64,000 nt of DNA, taken from positions 744,001-808,000 of the forward strand of contig NZ_CP137003.1 of the NCBI RefSeq assembly GCF_033110965.1, read 5' to 3'. Below, one piece after another: positions 25,008 through 34,568 of the stretch (the first letter of the stretch is position 1; each line of letters opens with the position of its first letter). Made by a program: the position numbers and the translations under genes. The notes under the pieces are model-generated. The model had not been told where the DNA came from. It saw only the letters and a list, made by a program, of their open reading frames with translations, and did no database searches. The stretch comes from Raineyella sp. LH-20 (lineage in GTDB: Bacteria > Actinomycetota > Actinomycetes > Propionibacteriales > Propionibacteriaceae).

Positions 25008-26192
25008 TCAGGCGCCCCAGCCGGCCTGCTGGCCGCCGACCCGTTCGGCGGCGATGGTGTCCAGGTAGCCGGACGCCAGGAAGGCGCCCATCGGGTCGGG
25101 ATCCAGTCCCTTCGACTCCCGCAGCTCGGCGAGCAGGGGGCGTACGTCGGTGTTGTACGCGTCCAGCAGCACGGCGTTGCCCCCCAGCACGTCGCAGCTG
25201 CGCTGCGCCTCGGCCAGCGCGTCCCGGTCGACCAGCAAGGCCTTGGCGGTGGCCTCCTGCACATTGAGGATGGAGCGGATCTCGCCGGGGATCTTCGCCT
25301 CCAGGTTGTGACACTGGTCGAGCACGAAGGCGACACCCGAGTCGGGAGCCAGCGCCCCGGCGCTGACGATCTCGTTCATGATCCGGAACAGCTGGAACGG
25401 GTCGGCAGCGCCCACGATGAGGTCGTCGTCGGCGTAGAACCGGGAGTTGAAGTCGAACGCCCCCAGCCGGCCCTGGCGGAGCAGCTGGACGACGATGAAC
25501 TCGATGTTGGTGCCCGGCGCATGGTGGCCGGTGTCCAGGACGACCTGTGCCCGCTCACCGAGGTCGAGGCAGTGCAGCAGGCTGGTGCCCCAGTCCGGGA
25601 CATCGGTGTGGTAAAACGCCGGCTCGAAGAACTTGTACTCCAGCAACAGCCGCTGGTCGGGCGCCAGTGCCGCGTAGATCTCGTGCAGGCCCTCGGCGAG
25701 CCGCTCCTGGCGGTCGCGGATCGAGTCCTGGCCCGGGTAGTTGGTGCCGTCGGCGAGCCAGATCTTCAGGTCGCGGGAGCCGGTGGCGGACATGATCTCG
25801 ATGCAGTGCTTGTGCGCGTCGACGGCCTTGCGGCGGACCTTGGGGTCGGGGCTGCACAGCGAGCCGTACTTGTAGTCCTCGTCCTGGAAGACGTTGGAGT
25901 TGATCGCGCCCAGCGTCATCCCGAGATCGGCGGCGTGCCGCTTCAGGTCAGCGTAGTCGTCGACCTCGTCCCACGGGATGTGCAGCGAGACCCGGCTGGC
26001 GGCGCCGGTGTACTTCTGCACCTGCGCGGCGTCGGCGAGCTTCTCGTACGGATCCCGCGGGGTGCCCGGGGTGGCGAAGACGCGGAAGCGGGTGCCCGAG
26101 TTGCCGAACGCCCAGGACGGCAGTTCGATGTCCTGCGTCTCGAGCAGGGAGCGGGCCTCCCGGGTGAGGGAGGCCAGGGTCGGGGTGGTCAT
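25008..26192 (-). CDS. rhaI: L-rhamnose isomerase
   Basis: A 394-residue TIM-barrel isomerase of the actinobacterial/Pseudomonas RhaI type, converting L-rhamnose to L-rhamnulose. Metal and substrate residues are visible in LLLEYKFFEPAFYHTDVPDWG, QVVLDTGHHAPGTNIEF, DFNSRFYADDDLIVG and LDQCHNLEAKIPG. Its length is close to the roughly 420 residues usual for this group. It lies between rhaM and rhaB. Confidence 0.92.
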   Translation of the reverse strand: MTTPTLASLTREARSLLETQDIELPSWAFGNSGTRFRVFATPGTPRDPYEKLADAAQVQKYTGAASRVSLHIPWDEVDDYADLKRHAADLGMTLGAINSNVFQDEDYKYGSLCSPDPKVRRKAVDAHKHCIEIMSATGSRDLKIWLADGTNYPGQDSIRDRQERLAEGLHEIYAALAPDQRLLLEYKFFEPAFYHTDVPDWGTSLLHCLDLGERAQVVLDTGHHAPGTNIEFIVVQLLRQGRLGAFDFNSRFYADDDLIVGAADPFQLFRIMNEIVSAGALAPDSGVAFVLDQCHNLEAKIPGEIRSILNVQEATAKALLVDRDALAEAQRSCDVLGGNAVLLDAYNTDVRPLLAELRESKGLDPDPMGAFLASGYLDTIAAERVGGQQAGWGA

Positions 26193-26301
26193 GGTGTCGG
26201 TCCTTTCCGGAACCGGGCGACCTCGTGGGGCGCCGATCGTTGGATGTCGGGGTGGGTACCGGGGCGTGGGACGTACGCCCCGGCGGAGCTCGGGCAGATG
26301 C

Positions 26302-26721
26302 TCAGGGCAGGAAGAAGTACTGGGACAGGATCCGGTCGGTGCCCCCGTCGGGTTGCTGGAAGTACTGGGCCATCTCGGCCTGCCAGCGGGTGTTCACCGC
26401 CGTGGCGGCCATCGCTCGACGGGCCGCGTCGGCGTCGTCGGATTCGAAGTAGCCGACCACCAGACCGGTGTCCGGGTCGACGAACAGCGAGTAGTCGTGC
26501 CAGCCGCAGGCCGACAGGGCCTGGAGCATCTCCGACCAGACCCGCTGATGGATCTCGAGGTAGTCGGCGAGCTTGTCCGGACGGACGCGCAGCAGGAAGC
26601 AGCTGCGACGCGGCGACCGGGCCGCGGTGGTGTCGAGCAGGTGGCGCACCCTGGCGGCCTCGGCGGCGGTGCCGTCGGCGGTGGTGCTGGCGCTGGCGGC
26701 GGTGGCGCTGGCGGCGGTCAC
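26302..26721 (-). CDS. rhaM: L-rhamnose mutarotase
   Basis: The family core starts at CFLLRVRPDKLADYLEIHQRVW and ends TDRILSQYFFLP, with GWHDYSLFVD and ARWQ-type positions (VNTRWQAEM) in between. It interconverts the anomers of L-rhamnose. The GTG at 26721 overlaps the transporter stop as GTGA and gives 139 residues, about 35 more than usual. The extra N-terminus is Ala/Thr-rich, so an internal GTG (the valine of VRHLLDTTAARS) is an alternative start. It is second in the rhamnose operon. Confidence 0.85.
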   Translation of the reverse strand: MTAASATAASASTTADGTAAEAARVRHLLDTTAARSPRRSCFLLRVRPDKLADYLEIHQRVWSEMLQALSACGWHDYSLFVDPDTGLVVGYFESDDADAARRAMAATAVNTRWQAEMAQYFQQPDGGTDRILSQYFFLP

Positions 26722-28049
26722 TTCGCGGCCACCGATCCGGCCGAGACCGCTGCCGCGGCGGCCTGCGCCGAGACCGGCTCGCCGTAGCGTTCCAGCTCGA
26801 TCTGCTCCAGGGTCTTGCCCTGCGTCCGCGGCGTGAAGACGGTGCCGATCAGCAGGTTGGCGACCAGGAAGCCGATCAGGATCAGGCCGTCGATGAGCAG
26901 GCCGTTGGTGCCCTTGAGGATCACCGGGAAGATCAGCGAGATCAGGCCACTGGCGAGCCGTACGGTGAAGAAGACGATGCCCTGGGCGCCGGCGCGGTAC
27001 GGGGTGGCGAAGAGTTCGGGCGACCAGACGGCGTAGAACGCCTGAGCCGACGGGCCGGCGCTGAGACCCCAGACGATGACGTACGCGAACGCCGTGAAGG
27101 CGGCCGTCGGGGAGCCGAACACCAGCACCACCCAGGACACCACGGCGAGGGCGGCGCCGAGGAAGAAGTGCCACCGGTAGGGCACCTTGTCGACCAGCGC
27201 CATGAAGACGATCGTGGCGATGATGACCACGCCCCACGACAGCATGGAGAACAGGTCGGAGGCCAGCGTGCTGTAGCCCATCGAGTTGAGGATCGTCGGC
27301 AGGAAGATGCCGTTCTGGCTGGCGGCGAGGTTCCAGAAGGTGTATATCGCGGCGAGGAACAGCAGTGCGGTGATGTTGGCCTTGCGGGTGAACAGGCCGC
27401 GGAACGAGGCGAACATCGACGGCGCCTTGGCGGTGGCGCCGCCCTTGGCGTCGGTCCACTTCTGCGACTCCTCCAGCCCCTGTCGGATGTACCAGGTGAC
27501 CAGCGCGATGACGACCAGGTGGGCGAAGACGATCCGCGAACCCAGCAGGCCCAGCGGGGCGAGGGCTGCGGCGAGGCCGAAGCCGATGAACGGGCCGAAC
27601 GACCAGGCCAGCTGGGTCATCGACACATGTCGACCTCGTTGCGAGGTGGGGGCGAACTCGGCGATGTAGGTCCAGCCGGCGGGGACGCTGGCGCCCACGG
27701 CGAGGCCGATGATCACGAAGCCGACGAACAGCATGGGCAGGTTCGCCGCGAAGGTGACGATCAGGCCGCCCAGCGCGTAGAGCAGCAGGTCGTAGGTGTA
27801 GATGAACTTCCGGCCGTACTTGTCGCACAGCGGGCCGCCGATCAGTGCGCCGATGGCGGCGCCGAAGGCGTTGGAACTGAAGGCCGCCAGCAGACCGGCG
27901 ATCCGGCCGTTGTCGCCGGGGAAGTAGGCGGCGCCCCAGAATCCCAGGGACGTGGCGATGGCGATGATGGAACCCGAGTCGATGTAGTTCGACATCGAGA
28001 CCGCGACGGTGGCTTTCCACCCCGTGATCGGTCGGGGTTTCACACTCAT
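26718..28049 (-). CDS. MFS sugar transporter, probable L-rhamnose permease
   Basis: A 443-residue, 12-segment major facilitator of the sugar porter type. It has SMSNYIDSGSIIAIATSLGF at the start, GGPLCDKYGRKFIYTYDL in loop 2-3, PAGWTYIAEFAPTSQRGRH and a C-terminal TPRTQGKTLEQIELERYGE like that of sugar porters. The ATG at 28049 follows AAGGAGG. It heads the rhamnose operon, and two motif 2 operators lie between it and the divergent LacI gene, so rhamnose import is the natural reading. Transport of another deoxysugar is not excluded. Confidence 0.85.
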   Translation of the reverse strand: MSVKPRPITGWKATVAVSMSNYIDSGSIIAIATSLGFWGAAYFPGDNGRIAGLLAAFSSNAFGAAIGALIGGPLCDKYGRKFIYTYDLLLYALGGLIVTFAANLPMLFVGFVIIGLAVGASVPAGWTYIAEFAPTSQRGRHVSMTQLAWSFGPFIGFGLAAALAPLGLLGSRIVFAHLVVIALVTWYIRQGLEESQKWTDAKGGATAKAPSMFASFRGLFTRKANITALLFLAAIYTFWNLAASQNGIFLPTILNSMGYSTLASDLFSMLSWGVVIIATIVFMALVDKVPYRWHFFLGAALAVVSWVVLVFGSPTAAFTAFAYVIVWGLSAGPSAQAFYAVWSPELFATPYRAGAQGIVFFTVRLASGLISLIFPVILKGTNGLLIDGLILIGFLVANLLIGTVFTPRTQGKTLEQIELERYGEPVSAQAAAAAVSAGSVAAK

Positions 28050-28199
28050 GAGAGCCTCCTTGCTCTGTGGTGTCGTCGGGGGGTGTGAGGCTGCGGGGCC
28101 GCCGGGCTCCGCTGAGGATTCGCAGTCCTCGATTGACTCACACACGATCCGCGCGGCCCAGGACGCCTCGAGTCGTACGCATCGAATCGTCCAGGCGGT

Positions 28200-28242
28200 T
28201 GAATCGTTTCAGACAGTCGTTACGGTAATATGAATCGATTCA
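28200..28242. promoter_or_regulatory. Tandem operators (motif 2) of the rhamnose operon
   Basis: TGAATCGTTTCA at 28200-28211 and the perfect palindrome TGAATCGATTCA at 28231-28242 lie 31 bases apart centre to centre, about three helix turns. That suits cooperative binding of a LacI dimer pair. They are in the 337-base divergent region between the transporter and the LacI gene and could control both. Confidence 0.75.
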
Positions 28243-28386
28243 ATGCGCAAGGCCGTACGACCGCCTCAGGGGTGTCCGGAGATGTGTCTCCGGACACCCT
28301 CGGATCCCCTGCCGAGTAGGCTCAGGGGAACCCATCCGACGGGTGATCGCCAGGTCCTGCACCCGTTCCGACCGGAGGTGCACACC

Positions 28387-29403
28387 GTGACCCGTCGCCC
28401 GAACATCCGGGACGTGGCCGAGACTGCGGGGGTTTCGGTGGGGACGGTCTCCCACGCCCTCAACCATCCCGAGCGCGTCTCGCCCACCACGCTCGACCGC
28501 ATCACCCAGGCGATCGACGACCTCGGATTCGTTCGCAATGCCACCGCTCGCCAGCTGCGCCGCGGATCCTCCCCCACCGTCGGGGTGATCGTCACCGAGA
28601 TCTCCAACCCGTTCTTCGTCGAGGCGGCCGAGGCGATGGAGCGCCGGATCCGCGACGAGGAATGCCTGATGATGCTGGCGAGCACGCACGGCGACCCGAC
28701 CACCGAGGCCCGACTGCTGCGGCACTACCAGGAGCAGAACGTCCGCGGCGTCCTGCTCACCCCGGTCGACGACGATATCTCCGCCGCAGAGGAACTGGTC
28801 GCCGCCGGGATCCCGGTCGTCCTGTTCGACGACCGCCACGGTTCGGACCTGGTCTCCTCGGTCGCCTCCGACGACGTCGACGGAGCCGCCTCGGCGGTCG
28901 GTCACCTGCTGGACCTGGGCCATCGCCGCATCGGCTTTCTCAACGGGCCGCCGGAGATCCACCAAGCCCGCGACCGACTGACCGGGGCCCGCGAGGCGTA
29001 CGTCCGGCGCGGCCTCGACCCCGACCGGGACGGCCTGCAGGTCGTCCACCTACCGCGGTTCGACGCCGACGCCGGCGCCGCCGGGACGGCCCGGCTGCTG
29101 CGGTCCGGCGGTGAGCCGTGCACCGCCGTCTTCTGCGCCAACGACCTGATGGCGGTCGGCGCCTACCGGATGCTGGCGCAACACGATGTCGCCGTGCCCG
29201 AGCAGATGTCCGTGGTGGGCTACGACGACATCACGCTCGCGGCCCAACTGAACGTCCCGCTCACCACCGTCCGCCAGCCGATGGACCGGATCGGCTGGAC
29301 CGCAGCAGACCTGCTGTTCCGCGGCGAGGATCGGACCACCCATCTGCTGTTCCAGCCCGAGTTGGTCATCCGGACCAGCACGGCGGCCGTGCGGGGGCAG
29401 TGA
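28387..29403 (+). CDS. LacI-family transcriptional regulator, probable rhamnose repressor
   Basis: A 338-residue LacI protein. The HTH is NIRDVAETAGVSVGTVSHALNH, the hinge NATARQLRRG, and the effector domain begins VGVIVTEISNPFFVEAAEAM and ends with the usual TTVRQPMDRIG. The GTG at 28387 is eight bases after GGAGG; earlier in-frame ATGs lack that support. It is divergent from the rhamnose operon with the paired operators between them, which makes it the likely binder of motif 2, with rhamnose or rhamnulose as effector by inference. Confidence 0.9.
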   Translation: MTRRPNIRDVAETAGVSVGTVSHALNHPERVSPTTLDRITQAIDDLGFVRNATARQLRRGSSPTVGVIVTEISNPFFVEAAEAMERRIRDEECLMMLASTHGDPTTEARLLRHYQEQNVRGVLLTPVDDDISAAEELVAAGIPVVLFDDRHGSDLVSSVASDDVDGAASAVGHLLDLGHRRIGFLNGPPEIHQARDRLTGAREAYVRRGLDPDRDGLQVVHLPRFDADAGAAGTARLLRSGGEPCTAVFCANDLMAVGAYRMLAQHDVAVPEQMSVVGYDDITLAAQLNVPLTTVRQPMDRIGWTAADLLFRGEDRTTHLLFQPELVIRTSTAAVRGQ

Positions 29404-29438
29404 GCACAGCCGTGTCGCGGTGTCGGGGGCGTACGACG

Positions 29439-29510
29439 CATTGCCGCGACTCCTCAGCGCCCTGCCTCTCAATGCCGCGACTCCTCAGTGCCGCGACTCC
29501 TCAATGCCGT
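29439..29510. repeat. 16-bp direct repeats at the convergent LacI/SPW junction
   Basis: TGCCGCGACTCCTCA occurs at about 29442, 29473 and 29489, the last two in tandem. The stop codon of the SPW gene lies inside the last copy. Such a repeat at a gene end can shift the stop by slippage. Confidence 0.7.
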
Positions 29511-29911
29511 GGCGTCCTGATCGGCTGGCCACCCTCCACGACGCGCCGCCGCCGGCTGATCGTCTCGAAGATCGCCATCACGATGGCGACCGCACCGACG
29601 GCCCAGGCCGAGATGGCCAGCGCATTGAGACCGGCGAAGCCGCCGATCCACGGCGACGCGATGATGAAGGCGCCCGCCAGCGCCACCATCCCCTCGGCGA
29701 ACGCCGACGCCCGCTCCCGGAACTCCGACCACGCACCGAACACGATCAGCACGACCCCGAACGGCACCAACCAGATCGCCCGCGGCTGCTGTGTCTGCAG
29801 CCACAGCGGGGAGAGGACCAGATACAGACCGGCGAGGATGCTCAGCCAGTCTTCCCAATGACGCCGCGCCACCGCCCCCCAGGGGACGTGCACGGCCGGA
29901 TGTGCACTCAT
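29501..29911 (-). CDS. SPW-repeat membrane protein
   Basis: A 136-residue membrane protein with two SPW repeats: HWEDWLSILAGLYLVLSPLWL and a second half with FIIASPWIGGFAGL. It has four hydrophobic segments and a basic C-terminus. The function is unknown. It is related to the gene at 10459-10836, so the window holds two members of this family. The ATG at 29911 follows GGGAGGG. Confidence 0.86.
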   Translation of the reverse strand: MSAHPAVHVPWGAVARRHWEDWLSILAGLYLVLSPLWLQTQQPRAIWLVPFGVVLIVFGAWSEFRERASAFAEGMVALAGAFIIASPWIGGFAGLNALAISAWAVGAVAIVMAIFETISRRRRVVEGGQPIRTPRH

Positions 29912-30077
29912 GATGAACCCTCCCTGTGGTCCCACAGGGGCGTCGCGAGGGACCGCGGCGACCCTCGTAGAGTTCATCTCAGTCTACTCGGCGGAGCTTT
30001 GCGCCGACCCTCCACGTCACCGGCCGCGCAGCACCGCGGGTCTGGTCAGAGGACGCCACCTCCGGCACCCTGAGGGC

Positions 30078-30866
30078 ATGGGCGAGCTCGAGGTCACCGT
30101 CATCGGCGCCGGCGAACCGGTCCTGATCATCCCGACGGCGGTCAACCCGTACGAACTGACTCCGCTGGCACAGCTGATCGCCGCCACCGGGCCTTACCAG
30201 GTGGTCGAATATCGCCGGCGCGGCTCCGGCACGAGCGGTCCGGCGGACCGGCCGGGCACCATCGGCGGGGAGGTGGTCGACGCCGCGGCACTGCTGGCAT
30301 CTCTCGGGCTGGTCCGCGCCCATGTCGTCGGCGCGTCCTACAGCGCCGCCATCGCACTGCAGCTGGCCGTCGGCCGTCCCGACCTGGTCCACACGCTGGT
30401 GGTCCACGAACCGCCGCCGACCTTCGTGCCCTCCGCGGCCGAGTTCCGCGAGGCCTGCCGGACACTGCTCAGCGACCGGGCGGAGTACGGCGCCCGGGCG
30501 GCGATGGAGCGTTTCGAGTCCAGGCTGGACGGGCCGACCTGGCGTACGGACCTCGAACAGCTCGCCCCCGGCTCGGTCGCGGCGATCGACCGGGAGGCCG
30601 ACCTGTTCTTCGGCCATGACCTTCCAGCGCTGCTGTCCTGGCGGTTCGACGCCGAACAGGCCGGCAGGATCCGCTGCCCGCTGCTGTCCCTGGGCGGCAC
30701 CGCGAGCGGCCCATGGTTCGCCGAGGTCCACGCCGTCCTCGCCCGGTGGCTGCCGCACGCCCGCACCGTGGTGCTCCGCGACGCCGACCATTCGATGACC
30801 GTACGCCGCGCCGCGGAGGTGGCCGAGCTGGTCACGACATTCCTCGCCGAGCACCCGATGCCCTGA
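30078..30866 (+). CDS. Alpha/beta-fold hydrolase
   Basis: A 262-residue cytoplasmic hydrolase. The nucleophile is the first Ser of VGASYSAA (about residue 95), in the G-x-S-x-S/G elbow. The cap region is helical, and the catalytic His is likely in LRDADHSMTV near the end. The N-terminus is short and direct (MGELEVTVIGAGEP). No operon partner is evident; it is divergent from the SPW gene. The substrate cannot be inferred. Confidence 0.82.
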   Translation: MGELEVTVIGAGEPVLIIPTAVNPYELTPLAQLIAATGPYQVVEYRRRGSGTSGPADRPGTIGGEVVDAAALLASLGLVRAHVVGASYSAAIALQLAVGRPDLVHTLVVHEPPPTFVPSAAEFREACRTLLSDRAEYGARAAMERFESRLDGPTWRTDLEQLAPGSVAAIDREADLFFGHDLPALLSWRFDAEQAGRIRCPLLSLGGTASGPWFAEVHAVLARWLPHARTVVLRDADHSMTVRRAAEVAELVTTFLAEHPMP

Positions 30867-31361
30867 TCGGTCGGCGACCCGTCCGCCGAGGGACCCGCGA
30901 CTCGATTTGCGTCGCCCTTATGGGATGTATAACGTTCCGTGTCGTAGAGAGACCCCACCCTCCGACATGACACCGCGTCCGATGAACCACTGACCGGTTC
31001 CGGAAATCGTGAGAGGAATGCCCCGTCATGACCGACCAGGTCGTCCGTGCCCACCGAGCGTCACACCGCCTTCCGCGGTGGCGAATGTGGCCGGTCCCCT
31101 GTTCGACGACCGGATGATCCTCAGCTGTTGATCTGATTCCGCTGCCCGTCGATGTCGTCGTACGGGTCGCGTGTCCACGACCACGGCGACCGACGTCGAT
31201 CCGACGTGTGACGGAAGGTCGCCCCGTCGAGCCTCCTTTTTCGTCGACCTGTCGTCGACGTTCCCTCATTCCTTTGCACGCCTGATTCTCCTCACGCCCA
31301 TTCGATTCCCATTGGTCGACGGCGACCTCGTTCGTCGACCCCGCGAGAAGGAATTTCCCCG
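30867..31361 (+). promoter_or_regulatory. Long leader region before the ABC transporter operon
   Basis: This 495-base gap has no clear gene. TATAAC at 30928-30933, with TTGCGT 15 bases upstream at 30907-30912, is a plausible promoter. If used, it leaves about 425 bases of leader before the binding-protein ATG at 31362. Inside it, ATG at 31028 after GAGAGGA opens a 29-codon ORF ending PVPCSTTG at 31117. I see no known riboswitch fold by eye. Confidence 0.4.
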
Positions 31362-32528
31362 ATGTCAGATCCAGACAGCGCACCCGACTCCCCCAGCATT
31401 TCCGGACCCGCGCCGGGCACCCCCGGCCCGGCCGGCGATGGCCCGACCGTTCTGCCGTCCGGCGCCGTCCTCGACACCTCAGCCCCGGCGGAACACCGTG
31501 CCCCGCGAACGGTGAGCCGGCGCAGCTTCGTCACCGGGATCGCCGCCGGCGCCCTCGGTGGGCTCATCATCGGCGGCGGTGTCGGGGCGGCGATCGGCCG
31601 CACCGCCCGGGGCGCCACCACGGCGGCGAATCGGCCACTGAGCATCATCTTCGGCGGCGACGTCTGCGACGCCCCCGCCATCGTCGCGAAGGAGAAGGGC
31701 TTCTTCGCCGAGGCGGGCCTCGACGTCACCCTGCATCGTACGGTCGGGGACGAGGACATCAAGGCGGCCGTCGGCTCCGGCCAGTACGACGCTTCCTCGG
31801 GCATCTTCTACTCCTGGTTGAAGCCCATCGAACAGGGCCAGAACGTCAAGTTCGTCGCCGGCCTGCACAGCGGCTGCCTGCGGCTGATCGTGCCCACCTC
31901 GGCGGGCATCACCGATCCGGCCCAGCTCAAGGGCAGGACCATCGGCATCCCGAGCCTCGCCTCGAGCGCCACCATGTTCTTCTCGATGGACCTGCTGGAC
32001 GCCGGCATCAACCCGCTGCCCGAGGCCAAGCAGGTGAACTGGAAGGTGCTCGACTCCTCCGTGCTCGCCGACGCCCTCAAGCGGGGTCAGGTCGACGCCA
32101 TCGCGACCTCCGACCCGATCGCCTACCTGCCGGTGCTGGACGGGTACGGCACCGAACTGGCGAGCAACATGACCGGCATGAACGCGCAGGCCTACTGCTG
32201 CTGCACCGCGCTCAACGGCGACCTCGTGGCCAAGGAGACGCCGCTGGCCCGCAAGCTGATCGAAGCCTGGGCCCGCGGGTCGCGCTACGTGGCCGGCCAC
32301 GAGGCGGAGGTCGCAGCCCTCGAGGTGGACAAGAAATACGTGGCCGGCGACCCCGCGACCATCGAGGCGCTGCTGAAGACGTACGTCTGGGAGCCGTCGG
32401 TGACACATCTCAAGGCGGCCTTGCTGCCGGGCATCGAGAAGTTCAAGAAGACCGGCTTCCTCGACGCGACGGCCGATCCGCAGAAGCTCGCCGACCAGGC
32501 CTTCACCACCCTCGGCATCACCTGGTGA
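31362..32528 (+). CDS. Tat-exported ABC substrate-binding protein, NMT1/SsuA-like
   Basis: A 388-residue binding protein of the nitrate/sulfonate/taurine class. About 45 disordered Pro/Ser-rich residues precede a twin-arginine signal (SRRSFVTG, then a Gly/Ala-rich hydrophobic stretch). The mature protein starts near ANRPLSIIFGG and contains AIVAKEKGFFAEAGLDVTL and LKGRTIGIPSLASSATMF. The Cys-rich NAQAYCCCTALNG is unusual for the family and could bind metal or a ligand. The long stretch before the signal is atypical. It is followed 7 bases later by the permease gene. Confidence 0.85.
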   Translation: MSDPDSAPDSPSISGPAPGTPGPAGDGPTVLPSGAVLDTSAPAEHRAPRTVSRRSFVTGIAAGALGGLIIGGGVGAAIGRTARGATTAANRPLSIIFGGDVCDAPAIVAKEKGFFAEAGLDVTLHRTVGDEDIKAAVGSGQYDASSGIFYSWLKPIEQGQNVKFVAGLHSGCLRLIVPTSAGITDPAQLKGRTIGIPSLASSATMFFSMDLLDAGINPLPEAKQVNWKVLDSSVLADALKRGQVDAIATSDPIAYLPVLDGYGTELASNMTGMNAQAYCCCTALNGDLVAKETPLARKLIEAWARGSRYVAGHEAEVAALEVDKKYVAGDPATIEALLKTYVWEPSVTHLKAALLPGIEKFKKTGFLDATADPQKLADQAFTTLGITW

Positions 32529-32535
32529 GGACACC

Positions 32536-33654
32536 ATGACCACACCCACCACCACCGTCCGCCGCGACGCCCCACAGGCCGAACACCCCCACGGACGCCC
32601 CACACCGCCGAGCACCGCCGAGCGGGACCTCGCACTGTCCCGAGACCCCGCCATCCGGGCCGCACTGACCCGACGGCACCGCCCACGCACCGCCGACCAC
32701 CGGCTCGTCGCCGTGGCGGTCGGGGCATGGCTGCTCACCTCGGCCGGCATCGTGCTGATCCCCGACACTCGGACGTTCCTGGTCAAGGGGCAGTCACCGC
32801 TGGCCGTCGTGGCCGGCATCGTCACGGCGGCGTTGGTGGTGGTGTGGGCGGCCAGCACCCGTGCGCAGACCCGCCGGGGCCTGCGCGCCTCCCGATGGTT
32901 GGGTGCCTGGGCGGCGTGGTGGGTCGCGTTGGCGGTGGTGATCGCCGTCTGGGACGGGCTGACCGCCAAGTCCGGCGTCCTGCGCCCGCCGTACGTCCCG
33001 CCGCCGGGGCAACTCCTCACCGAGGCGTGGTCGGATCGGGTGCTGCTCGGCCAGTCGATCGCCCACTCGGCGGTGCTGCTGGTGCTCGGTCTGGCGATCG
33101 GCGGGGTCTCCGGCCTGCTGACCGGCCTGTGGATGGGCTGGTCCCGGCGGGCCGGCTACTGGCTCGCCCCGATCGTGAAGTACATCGGACCGGTGCCGGC
33201 CCTGGCCTGGATCCCGATCGTCTTCATCGCCTTCCCCACCACCTTCTGGGCGGCGGTCTTCCTGGTCTCGCTCACCGTCTGGTTCCCGATGACGGTGCTG
33301 ACCAGCGCCGGCATCCGATCAGTGCCCAAGAGCTACTTCGACGTCTGCCAGACCCTCGGCGCCGGGGCGCGCTTCCTGGTGCTCAGGGTCTCCCTTCCCG
33401 CCGCGCTGCCGAACATCTTCACCGGCATCTTCATGGCGCTGCCGACCGCCTTCGTCACCCTCACCATCGCCGAGACCCTCGGCGTCAACTCCGGCCTCGG
33501 CTGGTACATCAACTGGCAGAAGGGCTGGAGCGCCTACCCGGCCATGTACGCAGCGATCCTCGTCATGGTGCTGCTCTGCGGCAGCCTGCTCACCCTCCAA
33601 CTCGCCGTACGCAACCGCGTGCTGGCCTGGCAGAAGGACCTGACCCGATGGTGA
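32536..33654 (+). CDS. ABC transporter permease, SsuC/TauC-like with extra N-terminal membrane segments
   Basis: A 372-residue permease. About 60 polar residues and two to three extra hydrophobic segments precede the usual core ([31 protein letters not shown]). The EAA-type loop is [36 protein letters not shown]. It overlaps the ATPase start by seven bases. Family permeases are about 260 residues, so the N-terminal addition is a peculiarity of this system. Confidence 0.86.
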   Translation: MTTPTTTVRRDAPQAEHPHGRPTPPSTAERDLALSRDPAIRAALTRRHRPRTADHRLVAVAVGAWLLTSAGIVLIPDTRTFLVKGQSPLAVVAGIVTAALVVVWAASTRAQTRRGLRASRWLGAWAAWWVALAVVIAVWDGLTAKSGVLRPPYVPPPGQLLTEAWSDRVLLGQSIAHSAVLLVLGLAIGGVSGLLTGLWMGWSRRAGYWLAPIVKYIGPVPALAWIPIVFIAFPTTFWAAVFLVSLTVWFPMTVLTSAGIRSVPKSYFDVCQTLGAGARFLVLRVSLPAALPNIFTGIFMALPTAFVTLTIAETLGVNSGLGWYINWQKGWSAYPAMYAAILVMVLLCGSLLTLQLAVRNRVLAWQKDLTRW

Positions 33655-34442
33655 CCACCCCCGCTTCCCCGCCGGCGGCCCCGGGGACGCACAGGGTCGC
33701 CGGGGCAATCGACCTGCTCGACGTCAGCCAGGCGTTCCTCGCCCACGGCGAGCCGCTGCCGGTGCTCGACCACGTCGATCTCTCGGTCGCGCCCGGCCAG
33801 TTCGTCAGCCTGGTCGGTCCCTCCGGGTCGGGCAAGTCGACCCTGCTGCGGCTGGTCGCCGGCCTCGACCGGCCGGTCACCGGGACCGTCTACGTCGACG
33901 GCCGCCCGGTCACCGGGCCCGACCCCTCGCGCGGCCTCGTCTTCCAGGACCCCACGCTGTTGCCCTGGCTCACCGTCGCCCGCAACGTCGCCCTCGGGCC
34001 GACGATCCAGGGCGGCAAGGACGACCCGACGTGGCGCGCCCGGATCGACGCAATGATCACGATGGTCGGGTTGGACGACTTCCGCGACACGCTCCCCGCC
34101 GAACTGTCCGGCGGAATGGCCCAGCGGGCAGCGCTGGCCCGGGCGCTGGTCACCGAGCCGGAGATCCTGCTGCTGGACGAGCCGCTCGGCAAGCTCGACG
34201 CCCTCACCCGCGCCGCCCTGCAGACCGAACTGGCCCGGTTGTGGCAGCACCAGGGGTTCACCGGGCTCCTGGTCACCCACGACGTCGAGGAGGCCCTGCT
34301 GCTCTCCGACCGGGTGGTGGTGTTCTCGCCGCGTCCCGCCCGGGTGGTCGCCGACATCGCGGTGGACCTCGCCCGGCCTCGCACCCAGGACGATCCGGGC
34401 TTCCGGACACTGCGGCGGCAGATCCTCGACCTGTTGACCTGA
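33648..34442 (+). CDS. ABC transporter ATP-binding protein, SsuB/TauB-like
   Basis: A 264-residue ATPase. It has Walker [11 protein letters not shown], the Q-loop in [14 protein letters not shown], the signature [15 protein letters not shown], Walker [10 protein letters not shown] and the switch VTHDVEEAL. The ATG at 33648 overlaps the permease end. The PTLLPW motif after the Q-loop is typical of nitrate/sulfonate/taurine importers. The substrate is not fixed by sequence; no sulfonate-cleaving enzyme adjoins this copy, unlike the one at 57.6 kb. Confidence 0.9.
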   Translation: MVTTPASPPAAPGTHRVAGAIDLLDVSQAFLAHGEPLPVLDHVDLSVAPGQFVSLVGPSGSGKSTLLRLVAGLDRPVTGTVYVDGRPVTGPDPSRGLVFQDPTLLPWLTVARNVALGPTIQGGKDDPTWRARIDAMITMVGLDDFRDTLPAELSGGMAQRAALARALVTEPEILLLDEPLGKLDALTRAALQTELARLWQHQGFTGLLVTHDVEEALLLSDRVVVFSPRPARVVADIAVDLARPRTQDDPGFRTLRRQILDLLT

Positions 34443-34568
34443 CAGGCATGCGGCTTGCCTGGCCCTGTCTCGACCAAGCGGCCACGGATCCAGCTGTCCC
34501 CGCGGAGTGTCAGAGGTGGTCGCCAGACTGAGGTGTCGAACGTACGTACGCATCGCAGCGTGCGATCG

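Noticed and set aside
23460-28088. A 1542-codon open frame antisense to the whole rhamnose operon
   Set aside because: Its composition is Arg/Gly/Gln-rich with no motif, while the other strand holds complete, recognisable rhamnose genes. Open antisense frames are common when third positions are nearly all G or C.
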